DNA from: Verrucomicrobiaceae bacterium
GTDB lineage: Bacteria > Verrucomicrobiota > Verrucomicrobiia > Verrucomicrobiales > Verrucomicrobiaceae
Direction: 5' to 3'
NCBI GenBank assembly: GCA_947458455.1
Contig: CANGYJ010000016.1
Span: forward strand, 1 to 64,000
Length of the DNA stretch: 64,000 bases
The notes under the pieces were generated by a model. That model did no database searches and was not told the DNA's origin. It was given only the letters and a program-made list of their open reading frames with translations. The translations under genes were made by a program, and so were the position numbers. This document shows, in pieces, positions 61,914 to 64,000 of the stretch; within the stretch, counting starts at the first letter, position 1, and every line of letters starts with the position of its first letter.

Positions 61914-62930
61914 ATGGCCAAATACAAACTCGAATACATCTGGTTGGACGGCTACGAGCCCGTCCGCAATCTCCGCAGCAAGACCCAGCTCAAGGACTTC
62001 GACAGCTTTCCGAAGCTCGAGCAATTGCCCGACTGGGGCTTTGACGGCTCCTCCACCCAGCAGGCCCCCGGCGGCTCCTCCGACTGCGTGCTGAAGCCTG
62101 TGGCCGTGTTCCCGGACAGCACCCGCATCAATGGCGCTCTCGTCATGTGCGAAGTGTACAGCGCCGACGGCACCCCTCACGCCTCCAACGACCGCGCCAC
62201 CATCCTCGACGATGCTGACGCCTGGTTCGGCTTTGAGCAGGAATACTTCCTCTATCAGGACGGCCGCCCTCTTGGCTTCCCCGAGAACGGCTATCCCGCC
62301 CCACAAGGCCCCTACTACACCGGCGTGGGCTACAAAAACGTGGGCGACATCGCCCGCCAGATCGTCGAGGAGCATCTCGACATCTGCCTTGCCGCTGGCA
62401 TCAACCACGAAGGCATCAACGCCGAAGTGGCCAAAGGTCAGTGGGAATTCCAGATCTTCGGCAAAGGCTCCAAGACCTGCGCTGACCAGGTCTGGGTGGC
62501 TCGCTACATCCTGAACCGCCTCTGCGAAAAATATGCCGTGGACGTCGAATACCACTGCAAGCCCCTCGGTGCCACCGATTGGAACGGCTCTGGCATGCAC
62601 GCCAACTTCTCCACCAAGTTCATGCGTGAAACCGGTGGTGAGTCCTACTTCCTCGCCCTCATGGCTGCCTTCGATAAATACAAAGAAGAGCATATCGCCG
62701 TCTATGGTCCGGACAATCACATGCGCCTCACCGGCCTGCATGAGACCCAGAGCATCGACAAGTTCTCCTGGGGCATCGCCGACCGTGGAGCCTCCATCCG
62801 CGTCCCGCACAGCTTCAAGAACAACAGCTGGAAAGGCTACCTCGAAGACCGTCGTCCGAACAGCCAAGGCAATCCTTACCAGATCGCCAGCCGCATTCTC
62901 AAGACGATCGCCACCGTGCCGACGAAGTAA
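61914..62930 (+). CDS. glnII: Glutamine synthetase, type II (eukaryotic-like)
   Basis: 338 residues, the compact GSII length rather than the roughly 470 of GSI. Beta-grasp start KYKLEYIWLDGYEPVRNLRS, then LPDWGFDGSSTQQAPGGSSD, the typical GSII segment. Catalytic residues appear in WFGFEQEYFLYQ, HEGINAEVAKGQWEFQ, and GSGMHANFSTKFMRE. Assimilates ammonia into glutamine with ATP. A terminator follows directly. GSII in bacteria is known from some actinobacteria, rhizobia and others, where it often accompanies GSI. Confidence 0.95.
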   Translation: MAKYKLEYIWLDGYEPVRNLRSKTQLKDFDSFPKLEQLPDWGFDGSSTQQAPGGSSDCVLKPVAVFPDSTRINGALVMCEVYSADGTPHASNDRATILDDADAWFGFEQEYFLYQDGRPLGFPENGYPAPQGPYYTGVGYKNVGDIARQIVEEHLDICLAAGINHEGINAEVAKGQWEFQIFGKGSKTCADQVWVARYILNRLCEKYAVDVEYHCKPLGATDWNGSGMHANFSTKFMRETGGESYFLALMAAFDKYKEEHIAVYGPDNHMRLTGLHETQSIDKFSWGIADRGASIRVPHSFKNNSWKGYLEDRRPNSQGNPYQIASRILKTIATVPTK

Positions 62931-62952
62931 TTCGATCGCCAAATCACTCACG

Positions 62953-62984
62953 AAACGCCGCCTGGAAACAGGCGGCGTTTTTTT
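62953..62984 (+). terminator. Rho-independent terminator after glutamine synthetase
   Basis: A 12-bp stem AAACGCCGCCTG/CAGGCGGCGTTT with a GAAA tetraloop runs into a tract of seven T, 22 bases after the glnII stop. Confidence 0.93.
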
Positions 62985-63063
62985 GTTATGGTGAGTCAAG
63001 CAAATCGGCTCTTGCACCGCCCTCCGCTCCGTTCCATCTCCCGCGAACTTTTCTCCTATCGCC

Positions 63064-63813
63064 GTGGCCTCCACCGACACCTCTCGCACCCTCGTCGCCA
63101 TCCCCGCCCGCTGGGGTTCCACCCGCTTTCCCGGCAAGCCGCTTCACCTCATCGCCGGAAAACCACTCGTCCAGCACGTCTGGGAGCGCTGCCAGGAGTG
63201 CACACAGATCGACGACGTGATCATTGCCACCGATGATGCCCGCATCGCTGAGGCCGCCGCTTCTTTCGGAGCCAAAACCGTCCTTACTGATCCCGATCAC
63301 CCCAGCGGCACGGATCGCATCGCCGAGGCCGCCAAGTCCTTCCCCGATCACCGCGTCGTCATCAACGTGCAGGGCGATGAACCGCTCATCTCCCCTGCCC
63401 TCATCGACGAACTCGCCCGCACTCTGCGCGATGATCCCGCCGTGAAGATGATCACCGCCGCCGCCCCCATCCAGGACCCCGCGCAGATCAGCGATCCAAA
63501 CATCGTCAAAGTCATCTTCGACACGCATGGCGACGCGCTTTACTTCAGCCGCAGCCCCCTGCCCTACCAGCGCAATCCCGAGGCCTGGCCCCGCAGCTAC
63601 CGCCACCTCGGCATCTACGGCTTCCAGCGCAGCTTCCTCTTCCAATTCGTCTCCTGGCCGCCCAGCCGCCTCGAACAAACCGAAAGCCTCGAACAACTCC
63701 GCGCCCTCGAAAACGGCACCCGCATCCGCGTCGTCCTCACCGATGAACTCAGCCCCGGCGTGGACACCCCCGAGCAAGCTGCGGCGATTGAGATGCATTT
63801 GACCGGGAAGTGA
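63064..63813 (+). CDS. kdsB: 3-deoxy-manno-octulosonate cytidylyltransferase
   Basis: 249 residues from a GTG at 63064 (VASTDTSRTLVAIPARWGST). Activates Kdo as CMP-Kdo for lipopolysaccharide. Signature motifs: IPARWGSTRFPGKPL, VIIATDDARIAEAA, PSGTDRIAEA, VINVQGDEPLI, and YFSRSPLPYQ. Shows that the organism makes a Kdo-type LPS. It has its own promoter region after the terminator. Confidence 0.95.
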   Translation: MASTDTSRTLVAIPARWGSTRFPGKPLHLIAGKPLVQHVWERCQECTQIDDVIIATDDARIAEAAASFGAKTVLTDPDHPSGTDRIAEAAKSFPDHRVVINVQGDEPLISPALIDELARTLRDDPAVKMITAAAPIQDPAQISDPNIVKVIFDTHGDALYFSRSPLPYQRNPEAWPRSYRHLGIYGFQRSFLFQFVSWPPSRLEQTESLEQLRALENGTRIRVVLTDELSPGVDTPEQAAAIEMHLTGK

Positions 63814-63852
63814 GGCGTTGCCAGTTCGGTTCTGCTGCATTGATGCAGAGAC

Positions 63853-64000
63853 TCAATCCTTAGCTTTAGGATCTGCCACCAAACTGAGCATCTGTATCAC
63901 ACAGACGATAAGCACGCCGATGGCTACGAAACCGATTTTCACGGAGTGATCACTGAAGGGATGCAATCTCTGATAGGCGTTATCCAAGATGGTTTCCTCG
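63853..64000 (-). CDS. C-terminal end of an unknown membrane protein (partial)
   Basis: The last 48 codons of a minus-strand gene that continues past the window edge. It encodes a single hydrophobic helix (VKIGFVAIGVLIVCVIQMLS) followed by LVADPKAKD and a TGA at 63853-63855. Family cannot be told. The base composition is less GC-rich than that of kdsB. Confidence 0.5.
   Translation of the reverse strand, partial: EETILDNAYQRLHPFSDHSVKIGFVAIGVLIVCVIQMLSLVADPKAKD

Noticed and set aside
1-64000. tRNA or rRNA genes
   Set aside because: I looked for T-loop-like GTTCRA segments with pairing arms and saw none that fold convincingly; a tRNAscan run would settle it.

Overview
The window looks like chromosomal DNA of a free-living member of the Verrucomicrobiota, probably Verrucomicrobiaceae (Prosthecobacter-like). 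This is inferred from content, not from a marker gene. The DNA is GC-rich and densely coded. It carries protein families typical of the Planctomycetes/Verrucomicrobia group: DUF1501, DUF1549/DUF1553, a planctomycete-type cytochrome fused to WD40 repeats, SHD1, Tat-exported Gfo/Idh/MocA oxidoreductases and a BNR sialidase. It also has menaquinone (menA) and Kdo (kdsB) genes and several predicted lipoproteins, so the cell should have a Gram-negative envelope. I found no rRNA, tRNA, CRISPR array, prophage or complete IS element.

Layout. 0-17 kb: a small lipoprotein gene with an in-frame TAG, a dienelactone hydrolase, a RAYT transposase beside its REP array, a GIY-YIG-like protein, pyruvate carboxylase, a HAD phosphatase, menA, a parvulin, a methyltransferase plus rhodanese-like pair, two Gfo/Idh/MocA oxidoreductases and an HNH nuclease. 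17-26 kb: a cyanophycin locus made of a short CphA-like protein, a lipoprotein cyanophycinase, a DUF1854 protein, an ABC exporter and a full-length CphA. 26-40 kb: dprA, feoAB, a sialidase, potBC-like permeases, polyphosphate kinase, two secreted proteins and a NagB/PIG-L fusion. 40-55 kb: gltX, a DUF1501 protein, an MNT/HEPN pair, a ceramidase-like protein facing a P1-nuclease-fold protein, a DUF1549/1553 protein, a decayed RAYT, and an FKBP/WD40-cytochrome/SHD1 cluster. 55-64 kb: a NUDIX hydrolase, tatC, a Gln-rich coiled-coil membrane protein, a class III adenylate cyclase, eukaryotic-type glutamine synthetase (GSII), kdsB and one partial gene.

How the genes fit together. The cyanophycin locus is the most coherent system. 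The ABC exporter, DUF1854 and cyanophycinase genes overlap by 4 and 1 bases, so they are translationally coupled, and they lie between two cyanophycin synthetase paralogues. The short paralogue lacks the C-terminal lobe of the Mur-ligase half and the NLSTGGTA motif of the ATP-grasp half. The cyanophycinase has a lipobox, so the polymer or its dipeptides may be handled in the envelope. Polyphosphate kinase and GSII in the same window fit a lifestyle of storing N and P, but that link is inference. TatC fits the twin-arginine signals on the DUF1501 protein and one oxidoreductase.

The intergenic DNA is rich in short palindromic elements of several families. Three are REP-like: one beside an intact RAYT, one beside a decayed RAYT, and one present at two separate loci. 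Their stems change in compensating pairs. Further long inverted repeats are built from CGAATG, CACGAAGG, CTCTGTG, GAACGC and ACTGAAA words.
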